A stretch of 64,000 nt of DNA from Archangium lipolyticum. GTDB taxonomy: Bacteria; Myxococcota; Myxococcia; Myxococcales; Myxococcaceae. Position numbers and translations under genes: made by a program. Positions 18,523-26,820 of this stretch are shown piece after piece; positions within the stretch are counted from its first letter, which is position 1; every line of letters starts with the position of its first letter. The stretch is taken from positions 339,605 through 403,604 of the forward strand of contig NZ_JANKBZ010000008.1 in NCBI RefSeq assembly GCF_024623785.1. The letters are read 5' to 3'. A model generated the notes under the pieces. That model did no database searches. It was given only the letters and a program-made list of their open reading frames with translations, and was not told the DNA's origin.

Positions 18523-19182
18523 ATGGAAACGCAAACACGCACCGCGGTGGTGACCGGCGCGAGCGGGCTCGTCGGAGGTTTGCTGCTCGACACGCTGCTC
18601 GCGAGTCCCCGGTACCGGGAGGTTCTCTCCCTGGGCCGGCGCCCGCTGCCGGAACAGCACCCGAAGCTCGTCCAGCGCACGGTGGACTTCGCCCGGCTCG
18701 CGGAGGAGTCCCTGCCCGCCGCCGACGATGCCTTCTGCTGTCTGGGCACCACCATCAAGAAGGCCGGCAGCCAGGAGGCCTTCCGCGCCGTGGACCATGA
18801 CGCCGTGCTGGCCTTCGCCCAGGCCACGAAGAAGGCGGGGGCCCGGCGCTTCCTGGTGGTGACGGCGCTCGGCGCCAACCCACGCTCCCGCGTCTTCTAC
18901 AACCGTGTGAAGGGCGAGGCGGAGGAGGCGCTCGAGGGCGTGGGCTTCGAGTCCCTCGTCATCCTCCAGCCCTCACTGCTGCTCGGAGAGCGCGCCGAGA
19001 GCCGTCCGGGCGAGCGGGCGGCCATCATGGCCTCGCGGGTGCTCGCGCCGCTGCTGCGCCCGCTCGCGAGCCGCCCCATCGAGGCGCGCACCGTCGCGCG
19101 GGCGATGGTCGCCCTCGCACTCGATGCGCCTCGGGGTGTGCGGGTGGTGCCATCCGGAGAGCTTCAGGAGCTCGGCCGGTAG
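18523..19182 (+). CDS. NAD(P)-binding TIP30/HTATIP2-like oxidoreductase
   Basis: Atypical SDR protein of about 219 aa. The dinucleotide motif TGASGLVGG lies at the N-terminus, followed by the family signature CLGTTIKKAGSQEAF and a YNRVK active-site-like motif (YxxxK). Such proteins bind NADPH; bacterial members are mostly uncharacterised. No ribosome site is evident before the ATG; the adjacent hairpin or a GTG at 18505 (inside the hairpin) leaves the start uncertain. It ends 15 bp from the convergent anti-sigma-like gene. Confidence 0.75.
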   Translation: METQTRTAVVTGASGLVGGLLLDTLLASPRYREVLSLGRRPLPEQHPKLVQRTVDFARLAEESLPAADDAFCCLGTTIKKAGSQEAFRAVDHDAVLAFAQATKKAGARRFLVVTALGANPRSRVFYNRVKGEAEEALEGVGFESLVILQPSLLLGERAESRPGERAAIMASRVLAPLLRPLASRPIEARTVARAMVALALDAPRGVRVVPSGELQELGR

Positions 19183-19197
19183 CGCCGGGCGGGTGTC

Positions 19198-20382
19198 TCA
19201 GAAGGTGAAGTCGCGCTCGAAGATCTCACTGGTGCCCACCCGCACCATCAGGTGGGCGGTGCGACCTCCTCCAGTGCCGAGATCGAACTGGAGACCTTCC
19301 GGACCTTGTTGGGGCTTGAGCGAGGGCTTGCCAGGGGCGAGGAACACAGCCGCCGTGACGGTACGCCCCGCGAGGGGTTGAATCAGGAGCCGGGCCCGCT
19401 GACGCTCTCTCACGAGCACCACGCGGAACTCACGCCGCTCCTCCAGCACATCACGCTGCTCGGGATGGCGCGCGGCACCTGGCCTGCGCGCTGGCTCCGC
19501 CGAGCGGGAAGAGCGCGCGGCGGGGGCGGGCCGCTCCTGCTCCTCCATGGCCTGCTCGATGGCGTCGTCTCCCTCCTCCAACGCCCAGATGGCCTGCGCG
19601 CACTCGAGACAGTCCTCCGTATGGCGATCCACCCAGGCCAGCTCGCTCGCGGACATCATCCCCATGTCGAAGCGCCACAACTCCTCTTCGCTCAGGTGGA
19701 GCGGTTGACGCTTGGGGGGAGCTTCGACGGACGCGGTGCTCGACAGGTCCGCGCGGCACGCCGCACAACCTTCCAGATGGGGACTCGGCCGTTCGGGTTT
19801 GTTGCCCAGGGCGGCCATGAAGTCGTCGCACTCGGCCCGGTCGCTGAACCACCAGGCCCGCGCCCGCTCGGCGGCATCGAGCACATCGCGCTCGGCTCTG
19901 CGCTGCGGGTTGAGGGGGATGAACCAACGGGCCTTCGGACGCAGTGCGGTGTCCAGACGTCCCAGGCCCTCGCGAAATGAATTCAACCGCCGTGCTGTCT
20001 CTCCCTCGAGCGGGCCATGAAGTGATTCCCACTGGGAGATGGCGCGGAGGGCTGATTCGGCCCTGTCCCGCGCGGTGAGACCTTCCACGGAGGAGGTCCG
20101 CCACAGCTCGGCCTCTTCTCCTCCGTCCCCGAGCGCCACCTCGGCGGCCTCCTCCGCGGCGCGGAGCAGCGCGGGTTGCAGCGCCTCGGGCTTCTGCGCC
20201 CGGAGCCAGGCGTCGATGTCCTCGCGGGACAGGCCCCGAAGGGCCCGCTCGACACCCTCTCCTCCCAACCGTTCGCCGCGCCGGAGGATGTCTCCAATCA
20301 GCACGAGCGAGTCATTCTTGGGAGCGCCACCCCGGACGAGCTGCTCACGCCGGGCCTGATAACGAGAGAGTGTGTCGTTCAT
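19198..20382 (-). CDS. Putative anti-sigma factor with two ZAS-type zinc motifs
   Basis: Protein of 394 aa lying 28 bp downstream of an ECF sigma gene and presumably its regulator. Two H-x3-C-x2-C motifs are present, H202/C206/C209 and H254/C258/C261, where anti-sigma factors usually have one. No transmembrane helix is apparent, so unlike the protein at 16805 it should be soluble. The N-terminal 180 residues are helical and charged; the C-terminus is beta-rich. The ATG at 20382 has a GGAGG site and is preferred to a longer frame. Its sigma-binding role rests on position and zinc motifs. Confidence 0.65.
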   Translation of the reverse strand: MNDTLSRYQARREQLVRGGAPKNDSLVLIGDILRRGERLGGEGVERALRGLSREDIDAWLRAQKPEALQPALLRAAEEAAEVALGDGGEEAELWRTSSVEGLTARDRAESALRAISQWESLHGPLEGETARRLNSFREGLGRLDTALRPKARWFIPLNPQRRAERDVLDAAERARAWWFSDRAECDDFMAALGNKPERPSPHLEGCAACRADLSSTASVEAPPKRQPLHLSEEELWRFDMGMMSASELAWVDRHTEDCLECAQAIWALEEGDDAIEQAMEEQERPAPAARSSRSAEPARRPGAARHPEQRDVLEERREFRVVLVRERQRARLLIQPLAGRTVTAAVFLAPGKPSLKPQQGPEGLQFDLGTGGGRTAHLMVRVGTSEIFERDFTF

Positions 20383-20410
20383 CGCGTACCCTCCTCCGGG
20401 TACAAAGGGC

Positions 20411-21073
20411 TCACTCCCTCTCGCCCTCCTTCTGGAGGTCGAGCAGATAGAGCCGCAGGTAGGCCTGTGCACGGCTGACGCGCTTGTACGAGTTGACCAC
20501 GCTGATGTTGAGGCGTCGGGCGCATTCCTCGTGGTCCTCTACGTCCTGGTGGTGGTACAGGTCCCACGCACCCGCTTCCTTGGGATGCTCTTGCTGGAGA
20601 CGCTCGAAAGCGCGCCAGTAGACTTCCTGGGCCTCGGTGCGCTCCTCGCGCCGCCGGGACACATCCACCGCGCGGGCCACCTCGGAAGGTGGCTCCTCCA
20701 TGACGTCATCGGGGTCCGACGAGGCCGGAGCGAGGTCCTCGCGCTGGCGCCGGTAGAAGTCGATGGCCACGTGCTTGACGATGCGCAGGAAGAACGTCTT
20801 GGGAGACGCGCTGCGCCCGGGCATCTGCTCGGAGACACCGCGGAACTGGTCGAGGCCGCGGTCGAGGAACTTGCCGACCGCGTCCTGGTAGAGCTCGTCC
20901 GCGTCCGCCGGGGAGCCGCGGCCGTAGCTGGCCTGAATCTTGGAGATGACGTAACGGGCCGGACGGGCCCAGCGCTCGCAGAGCGCGCCGAGCGGAGCCC
21001 CAACGGCCTCGCCCGCGGCGCGGCGCTGGAGCACCTCAGCGAAAAGTTCGTCATCCGTGAGTTCGTTGAACAC
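20411..21073 (-). CDS. ECF-type RNA polymerase sigma factor
   Basis: ECF sigma factor of 220 aa. Region 2 is at about 25-115 (DADELYQDAVGKFLDRGLDQFRG, then FFLRIVKHVAIDFYRR, the promoter-melting segment), and a region 4-like helix-turn-helix is near 175-205 (LNISVVNSYKRVSRAQ). The linker between them is long (about 60 residues). Start GTG at 21073. The double-zinc-motif protein follows 28 bp downstream. The 350 bp upstream is shared with the divergent multi-sensor kinase gene and contains a perfect palindrome. Confidence 0.78.
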   Translation of the reverse strand: MFNELTDDELFAEVLQRRAAGEAVGAPLGALCERWARPARYVISKIQASYGRGSPADADELYQDAVGKFLDRGLDQFRGVSEQMPGRSASPKTFFLRIVKHVAIDFYRRQREDLAPASSDPDDVMEEPPSEVARAVDVSRRREERTEAQEVYWRAFERLQQEHPKEAGAWDLYHHQDVEDHEECARRLNISVVNSYKRVSRAQAYLRLYLLDLQKEGERE

Positions 21074-21244
21074 CGGAAGGACCTCGGAGCACCGCCAGGA
21101 GGCACGAGCCCCCCGCCTGGGCAGGGTGGGGTTCGGTGAAACGGCGGGTCAAGGTAGCACGACGGCATCCGAAGACAGCCTCCCGAAGACACGGCCCCGG
21201 ATGTCCGACAGCAGGCAGACGGGGGGCGTCCAAAAGACAGGGAC

Positions 21245-21263
21245 GGAACCCGCTCCGGGTTCC
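21245..21263. promoter_or_regulatory. Perfect palindrome in the divergent sigma/kinase promoter region
   Basis: GGAACCCG and CGGGTTCC are perfectly inverted around a 3-nt centre. GGAAC is the common -35 element of ECF sigma promoters, and it appears here on both strands, so this may be an operator or promoter element for the sigma gene at 21073. The remaining 21074-21422 intergenic DNA holds unusually T-rich tracts (CATTTTCGACCCGTTTTC) but no gene I can see. Confidence 0.35.
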
Positions 21264-21422
21264 TGACACCGATTTTCCGGTCCATTTTCGACCCGTTTTC
21301 CCGGTTCCGGGCCCCGCCGGGTGTTTCCGCACAGGGGGACGAGCGGCCTGGACGACCTGAAGGGCCCCATCCGTTGCCGTATTGTCACCCCCTGGAAACT
21401 CCATGGGGAAGGAGGACAGGGA

Positions 21423-23966
21423 ATGTGGGGAGCCCACCCGGACGTCGATGCCCCACCTGCTCGGCAGCACGACGCCTGGCCCGAAGAGGTCGCTGATACC
21501 TGCCTCCTTCTCATGGGAGAACCCCGTTCGGACCTGGCAGGCGTGAGGGCCATGCTGAGCCCCCTGGGCCAGCCAGTACTCGAAGCCGTCGCCTGGGGCG
21601 ATCAGCTCGAGGCCCTGCTCGATACGGAGCCCGCCTGTATCCTCGTGGATGCGCGCCAGGGCTGGTCCGTGGGCGTCGAGACGGCCCTGCGCCTGCGCAA
21701 CGAGGAGAGGACCCGGCACATCCCCCTCCTCCTGCTCGGAACGAGCGCCTGTGACCAGGCGGACGTGCTGCGCGGCTGTGGACTGAGCACGGTGGACTGC
21801 CTGCTGGAGCCCATCCACCCGGAGCTCCTGCGCGCCAAGGTGGGGATGTTCATTGAGCTCCAACGGAGGGAGCGCACGCTGCGGGCTGCGCTCGACCGGG
21901 CCGAGCGCGCCGAAGCGGTGGCACGCGCGAGCGAACGCGTGCTGGGCACCCTGCTGGGAAATCTGCCCGGCATGGCCTACCGCTGCCACAACACGCCCGG
22001 TTCCCCCTTTTCCTACGCCAGCTCGGGCACCCTGGAGCTCACCGGCTACGACCCCGAGGACTTCACCCACCATCTCGCCTGGCAGGAGCTCATCCACCCC
22101 GACGACATCCGGAGGGTCCACGAAGGCATCCAGATGGCGCTCGACGCACGGACGCCCTTCACCCTCACCTACCGGATCCGCACGCGCACCGGAGAGGAGC
22201 GCTGGGTGTGGGAGCGGGGGGTGGCCATCCAGGAGGGGCCCCAGACCGAGCTTCCCATCCTGGAGGGCTTCATCACCGACATCACCCCGCTGCGCCGCGC
22301 CGAGCAGGAGAGGGAGGCGCTGCTGGCCCAGGCAAGGGCGGAACAAAACCGCCTGGAGACCATCATCCAGCAACTGCCGTGCGCGGTGCACATCGCCGAG
22401 GCGCCCTCGGGGCGGACATGGGCCTTCAATGCCCGGGCCGAGGAGCTCCTCGGACACCCGATGATCGAGGTGCGGGGCCTCCAGGACTTCGCCCGCTACC
22501 GCGCCATCCACGAGGACGGGAGCCGCTACGTGGCGGAGGAGTATCCCATCGCGCGGGTGCTGCTCACCGGGAAGGCCCAGCCGGAAGAGGAGGTGCTCTA
22601 TGACCGGCCCGACGGCTCCGTGCGGGTCTTCCTCATCAGCGCCGGACCCATCCTGGATGCACGGGGGCAACTGCAGGCGGTGGTGGCGAGCTTCATCGAC
22701 ATCACCCGGCTCAGGCGCGCCGAGCGGCGCCAGGCCTTCCTCGCCTCGGTGAGCGAGACACTGGCCAGCTCGCTCGACTACGAGGCCACGCTCGCCCATG
22801 TGGTGCAGCGGGCCGTGCCCGAGCTCGGGGACTGCTGCACGCTGGACATGCTCGAGCCGGATGGCTCCATCCGCCGGCTGGCGGTGGCCCATGTGGACCC
22901 GGCCCGGGCGGAGCTCGCCTGGGAGATGGCCCGGCGCTACCCCATCCGCCTCGACGAGAACAGTGGCTCGGGCGCCGTCATCCGCACCGGGAAGACGCAG
23001 CTGCTGGCCGACGTCCCCGACCAGGCCTTCGTCCAACATGCGCGCGACGCCCGGCACCTGGAGTTGCTGCGAGGGCTCAAGGCCACCTCCGCGCTGATCG
23101 TCCCCCTGCACGCCCGCGGCCGCACGTTCGGAGCGCTCTCCCTCGGCTACGCGAGCCCGGGCCACCACTACGGCCCGGAGGAGCAGCTGCTGGCCGAGGA
23201 TCTGGCGCGCCGCGCCGCGCTCGCGGTGGACAACGCGCGCCTCTACCGCGAGGCCCAGCTCGCGGTGCAGCTGCGCGACGAGTTCCTCTCTGTGGCCTCG
23301 CACGAGCTGAAGACGCCCCTCACGCCCCTGTACCTCAAGCTGTCCGCCCTGTCGCGCGAGCTCCCGCGCTGCTGCGAGGGGGACACCCGCTCCCAGGGCC
23401 TCCAGCGCCATGTGGACGTGGCCCGGCGTCAAGTGCACAAGATGTCCACGCTCATCAACTCGCTGCTCGACATCAGCCGCCTCTCGCAGGGGAAGCTGAA
23501 GCTGGAGCCGGAGGACACGGACCTGGGCGAGGTGCTGGCCGAGGTGGTGGCCTGGTTCGTGCCCGAGGCGGCCCGGGTGGGCTCGGAGCTGCGGGTGGAG
23601 GGAGAAGCGCGGATGCCCGGCCGTTGGGACAGGCTGCGGCTGGAGCAGGTCGTCACGAATCTGCTCTCCAACGCCATCCGCTACGGCGCCGGCCACCCCA
23701 TCGCCGCCCGGCTGGAGGTGGAGGGGGATCTCGCGCGGCTGGTGGTGAGGGACCAGGGCATCGGCATCGCGCCCGAGGCGCAGGAGCGCATCTTCGGCAA
23801 GTTCGAGCGGGCCGTGTCGGACCGTCACTCCGGCGGCCTGGGACTGGGGCTCTACATCACCCGGAGCATCGTGGAGGTCATGGGCGGAAGCATCCGGGTC
23901 GAGAGCCGCCTGGGCGAGGGCTCCACCTTCATCGTCGAGCTGCCCCGCTGTCAGGACACCCGGTGA
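21423..23966 (+). CDS. Multi-sensor histidine kinase (receiver-like, PAS, PAS, GAF)
   Basis: Soluble histidine kinase of 847 aa. Domain order: a receiver-like fold (about 20-135) whose usual phospho-Asp segment reads ACILVDARQGW, a PAS_3-type domain (about 165-285, NLPGMAYRC to ITDITPL), a second PAS (about 300-425), a GAF domain (about 430-605), HisKA with His627 in [10 protein letters not shown], and HATPase_c (DQGIGI, GLGLGLYI). ATG at 21423 has the strong ribosome site GGAAGGAGG; an upstream in-frame start is rejected. No output receiver is present. Closest in style to the kinase at 4.9 kb. Confidence 0.87.
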   Translation: MWGAHPDVDAPPARQHDAWPEEVADTCLLLMGEPRSDLAGVRAMLSPLGQPVLEAVAWGDQLEALLDTEPACILVDARQGWSVGVETALRLRNEERTRHIPLLLLGTSACDQADVLRGCGLSTVDCLLEPIHPELLRAKVGMFIELQRRERTLRAALDRAERAEAVARASERVLGTLLGNLPGMAYRCHNTPGSPFSYASSGTLELTGYDPEDFTHHLAWQELIHPDDIRRVHEGIQMALDARTPFTLTYRIRTRTGEERWVWERGVAIQEGPQTELPILEGFITDITPLRRAEQEREALLAQARAEQNRLETIIQQLPCAVHIAEAPSGRTWAFNARAEELLGHPMIEVRGLQDFARYRAIHEDGSRYVAEEYPIARVLLTGKAQPEEEVLYDRPDGSVRVFLISAGPILDARGQLQAVVASFIDITRLRRAERRQAFLASVSETLASSLDYEATLAHVVQRAVPELGDCCTLDMLEPDGSIRRLAVAHVDPARAELAWEMARRYPIRLDENSGSGAVIRTGKTQLLADVPDQAFVQHARDARHLELLRGLKATSALIVPLHARGRTFGALSLGYASPGHHYGPEEQLLAEDLARRAALAVDNARLYREAQLAVQLRDEFLSVASHELKTPLTPLYLKLSALSRELPRCCEGDTRSQGLQRHVDVARRQVHKMSTLINSLLDISRLSQGKLKLEPEDTDLGEVLAEVVAWFVPEAARVGSELRVEGEARMPGRWDRLRLEQVVTNLLSNAIRYGAGHPIAARLEVEGDLARLVVRDQGIGIAPEAQERIFGKFERAVSDRHSGGLGLGLYITRSIVEVMGGSIRVESRLGEGSTFIVELPRCQDTR

Positions 23967-24045
23967 CCGCGCGTCCCTGGGCGCGAATCCCATTTTCGGG
24001 CAGCTTCTCCACTCGGGTGCCCGCTCTTTTCGAGGAAGCATCACC

Positions 24046-24750
24046 ATGTCCCGCACCATCGTCGTCGGGGACCTCCACGGCTGTTACGACGAGGCCCTGG
24101 AGCTGCTCGGCCGGGTGGGAGCCACCGCGAGCGACCGGATCATCTTCACGGGTGACCTGGTCGACCGGGGCCCCAAGCGCCGCGAGTGCGTCGAGCTCGC
24201 CATGAAGCACGAGTCCATCCTCGGCAACCACGAGGAGAAGCACTTGCAACAGCGCCGCCGCAAGGACGCCGACCTGCTTCCGGACCACCTGGAGACCCGG
24301 CAGGCGCTCGGCCCCGAGCACCTGGAGTACTTCGCCACCCTGCCCCTCTTCATCCGCCTGCCCGAGCACAACGCCGTCGTTGTCCACGCGGGCGTCCTGC
24401 CCGGCAAGCCGATCGAGGCGCAGGATCCCTACCATCTGTTGCACGCCCAGTGCGTGAGGCCGCCGGACCGCAAGAGCTTCTGGCCCTCGAAGGCGCCCGC
24501 CGACCACCGCTTCTGGACACACCACTGGAAGGGCCCCGAGCGCGTCATCTTCGGACATACCGTGTTCGACCGGCCGCTCGTCACCGAGCACGCGGTGGGC
24601 ATCGACACCGGGTGTGTCTATGGCCGCTCGCTCACCGCGGTGGTGCTTCCCTCGTGGGAGCTCGTCTCGGTGCCCGCTCGGCGGACGTACCGGGGCGGCA
24701 AGGACGTGAGCCTGCTCCCCGTCCACGGCGACGTGAACGTGTTCTCCTGA
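24046..24750 (+). CDS. Metallophosphoesterase (PrpA/PP2A-like)
   Basis: Calcineurin-like phosphoesterase of 234 aa with the complete metal-binding series GDLHG (8-12), GDLVDRGP (about 36-43), GNHE (about 60-63), a His in VVVHAGV and FGHT. This spacing is that of bacterial Ser/Thr protein phosphatases and diadenosine tetraphosphatases; which activity it has cannot be decided from sequence. A GAGGAAG site precedes the ATG. It lies just upstream of the WAVG-repeat and Ser/Thr kinase genes, so it might oppose the kinase at 26.8 kb, which is inference from proximity. Confidence 0.82.
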   Translation: MSRTIVVGDLHGCYDEALELLGRVGATASDRIIFTGDLVDRGPKRRECVELAMKHESILGNHEEKHLQQRRRKDADLLPDHLETRQALGPEHLEYFATLPLFIRLPEHNAVVVHAGVLPGKPIEAQDPYHLLHAQCVRPPDRKSFWPSKAPADHRFWTHHWKGPERVIFGHTVFDRPLVTEHAVGIDTGCVYGRSLTAVVLPSWELVSVPARRTYRGGKDVSLLPVHGDVNVFS

Positions 24751-24827
24751 ACCGATTCCAGCGCCGGTGGCCCCCCAGCACACCGCGCGCTATGGTCCCC
24801 GCCCTGGAATCTCGATAGGGAATCGGA

Positions 24828-26723
24828 GTGACAAAGAACACGCGTGCGTGGCGCTGGGGACCCTTGCTGGCCTTGTCCGTGGGGGCGCTCTCGTCCCTCC
24901 ACTGCATCGAGCTTCCCGCGAAGTCCTTCTCCTGCTCGACCGATGGGGACTGCGAGGGGCTGAAGGGCCCTGGCGGAGAGTCCTACGTCTGCGTGAGCGG
25001 GGGCTGGTGCGCCGGACCCGAGCAGTCGCCGGGCGGCGCCTGCCCTCAGATCCCGACCGCCTCCTCCTGCTCCACCTCCAACTGGTGCTGGGACAACCCG
25101 CTCTCCGAGGGACGCACGCTGTTCACCGTCCGGGGCCGCTCCGCGACGGACGTCTGGGCCGTGGGCGACAGGGGCATCGCCCTGCATTGGGATGGCAACT
25201 GCTGGTCCCGCCAGCCGCCCGGCGGAACCCAGCCGCTGCGTGCCGCCTGGCCCGCCGCGGGGAAGACGTGGTGGTTCGGCGGAAACGGCGGCACCCTGTT
25301 CAAGTGGGATGGCTCGACCTGGGCCTCCCAGGCCCTCGCCGAGCAGTTGATCATCCACGACATCGAGGGAGCCTCGGAAACGTCCGCGGTCGCGGTGGGA
25401 CAGTCCGGCGCCCTCTACACCTTCAATGGCCAGCAGTGGAGCGCCCAGACGTGGAACACCGGCGGCTTCCCTCCGCCCGATCTCCTGGCCGTGTGGCCCG
25501 TCTCGAACACCGAGGCCTGGGCGGTGGGCAGGGGCGGCACCCTCGTGCATGGGGTGGAGGGACGCTGGTCCTTCGCCAACAGGCAGGGCTCCGTGGACCT
25601 GATGGCCATCGCCCCCGGAGCCAATGCCGGTACGGCCTACGCCGTGGGCCGGGGCACCCTCGCGACCTATGCCAACTCCACGTGGTCGACGTCCGGCTAC
25701 GCGACGTCCGCCACGCCCCTCAATGGGGTGTGGACCAGCGGTGGCGTCACGCGGATCGTCGGGCCCGCGTCGAACATCCACGTCCTGGGCAGGTCCACCG
25801 AGCCGAGCGGCACGCCCCAGGTGCTCAACTCCATCTGGGGCAATGACGAGGCGCTCTGGGCGGTCGGGGCCGCGGGCGCCATCGTGCGACGGGGGACGGC
25901 CCAGTGGTCGGAGGTCCCCGGCGGCGTGACGCGCGCCCTCAACGGCTTCTGGGGCACCGACGATCTCAATCTCTGGGCGGCCGGGGACAACGACCTGATC
26001 ATGCGCCGCGAGAACAACCTCTGGGCGCCCGTGACGCCTCCGGAGCAGGGCGCCTTCAAGGCCATCTGGGGGAGCGGGGACCTGCTGCTGGTGGGGACGG
26101 GCGGGGGCAGGCTCCTGGCGTTCAGGAACGGCCAGTGGACGCAGGAGACCGGCGACGTGCTCGCGACCAGCGTGAACGCCCTCTGGGGAACGGGACCGGC
26201 ATCGGTGTGGGCCGTGGGCGACAACGGGCTCATCTCGCGGCGCAATGCCGATGGCACCTGGACCAGCGAGGGGAGGCTCAGCACCGATCGGCTGAACGCC
26301 ATCTGGGGCTCCTCCGCCAGCGATGTCTGGGCGGTGGGCAACGGCGGCATCATCTACCACCGGGACTCGACGGGCTGGCTCAGGCAGAAGCTGCCCACGT
26401 CGACCGATCTCTTCGGCGTGTGGGGCTCGGGTCCGAACGACGTGTGGGCGGTGGGCAACGGCGGAGCCATCTTCCGCTACGACGGCAAGGCCTGGACGAC
26501 CACGCCCATCCAGGTGGGGACCCAGAGCTTCCGCGCCATCTCCGGACGGAGCGCGGACAACGTGTGGGCCGTGGGCGACGGTGGCGCCATCGCGTTCTGG
26601 AACGGGAAGAGCTGGACGGCCCAGGTGAGCGGCGTCGACGAGAGCCTGCGGGCGGTATGGGTGACCCCGAGCACCACGTGGGTGGGTGGCACCAATGGGA
26701 CGGTCCTTCGGTTGAAACCGTGA
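24828..26723 (+). CDS. Exported WAVG-repeat beta-propeller protein
   Basis: Predicted surface protein of 631 aa. The N-terminal hydrophobic segment ends near C26 (SLHC), not a textbook lipobox, followed by a Cys-rich stretch (about 36-86, eight Cys) and then about eleven repeats of the type VWAVGxGGxIxxxxGxxW spaced 45-55 residues. Such repeats form propellers and are abundant in myxobacterial cell-surface proteins of unknown role. GTG start at 24828 with a GGAATCGGA site. Repeats near the end are nearly identical (WAVGNGGIIYH / WAVGNGGAIFR), implying recent internal duplication. Confidence 0.75.
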   Translation: MTKNTRAWRWGPLLALSVGALSSLHCIELPAKSFSCSTDGDCEGLKGPGGESYVCVSGGWCAGPEQSPGGACPQIPTASSCSTSNWCWDNPLSEGRTLFTVRGRSATDVWAVGDRGIALHWDGNCWSRQPPGGTQPLRAAWPAAGKTWWFGGNGGTLFKWDGSTWASQALAEQLIIHDIEGASETSAVAVGQSGALYTFNGQQWSAQTWNTGGFPPPDLLAVWPVSNTEAWAVGRGGTLVHGVEGRWSFANRQGSVDLMAIAPGANAGTAYAVGRGTLATYANSTWSTSGYATSATPLNGVWTSGGVTRIVGPASNIHVLGRSTEPSGTPQVLNSIWGNDEALWAVGAAGAIVRRGTAQWSEVPGGVTRALNGFWGTDDLNLWAAGDNDLIMRRENNLWAPVTPPEQGAFKAIWGSGDLLLVGTGGGRLLAFRNGQWTQETGDVLATSVNALWGTGPASVWAVGDNGLISRRNADGTWTSEGRLSTDRLNAIWGSSASDVWAVGNGGIIYHRDSTGWLRQKLPTSTDLFGVWGSGPNDVWAVGNGGAIFRYDGKAWTTTPIQVGTQSFRAISGRSADNVWAVGDGGAIAFWNGKSWTAQVSGVDESLRAVWVTPSTTWVGGTNGTVLRLKP

Positions 26724-26820
26724 CAACAGAGTGCCGGAATTGGCCACCTGGCGAGCAGGGGAGCCCTCATGTTGCCGCCGCCAGGGGGCGGGTTCTCTGA
26801 TAAGGTCCCCGCCTGTTTCG

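Noticed and set aside
21051..24059. A 1000-codon minus-strand frame opposite the multi-sensor kinase
   Set aside because: The opposite strand encodes clear PAS, GAF and kinase domains; this frame has no family features.
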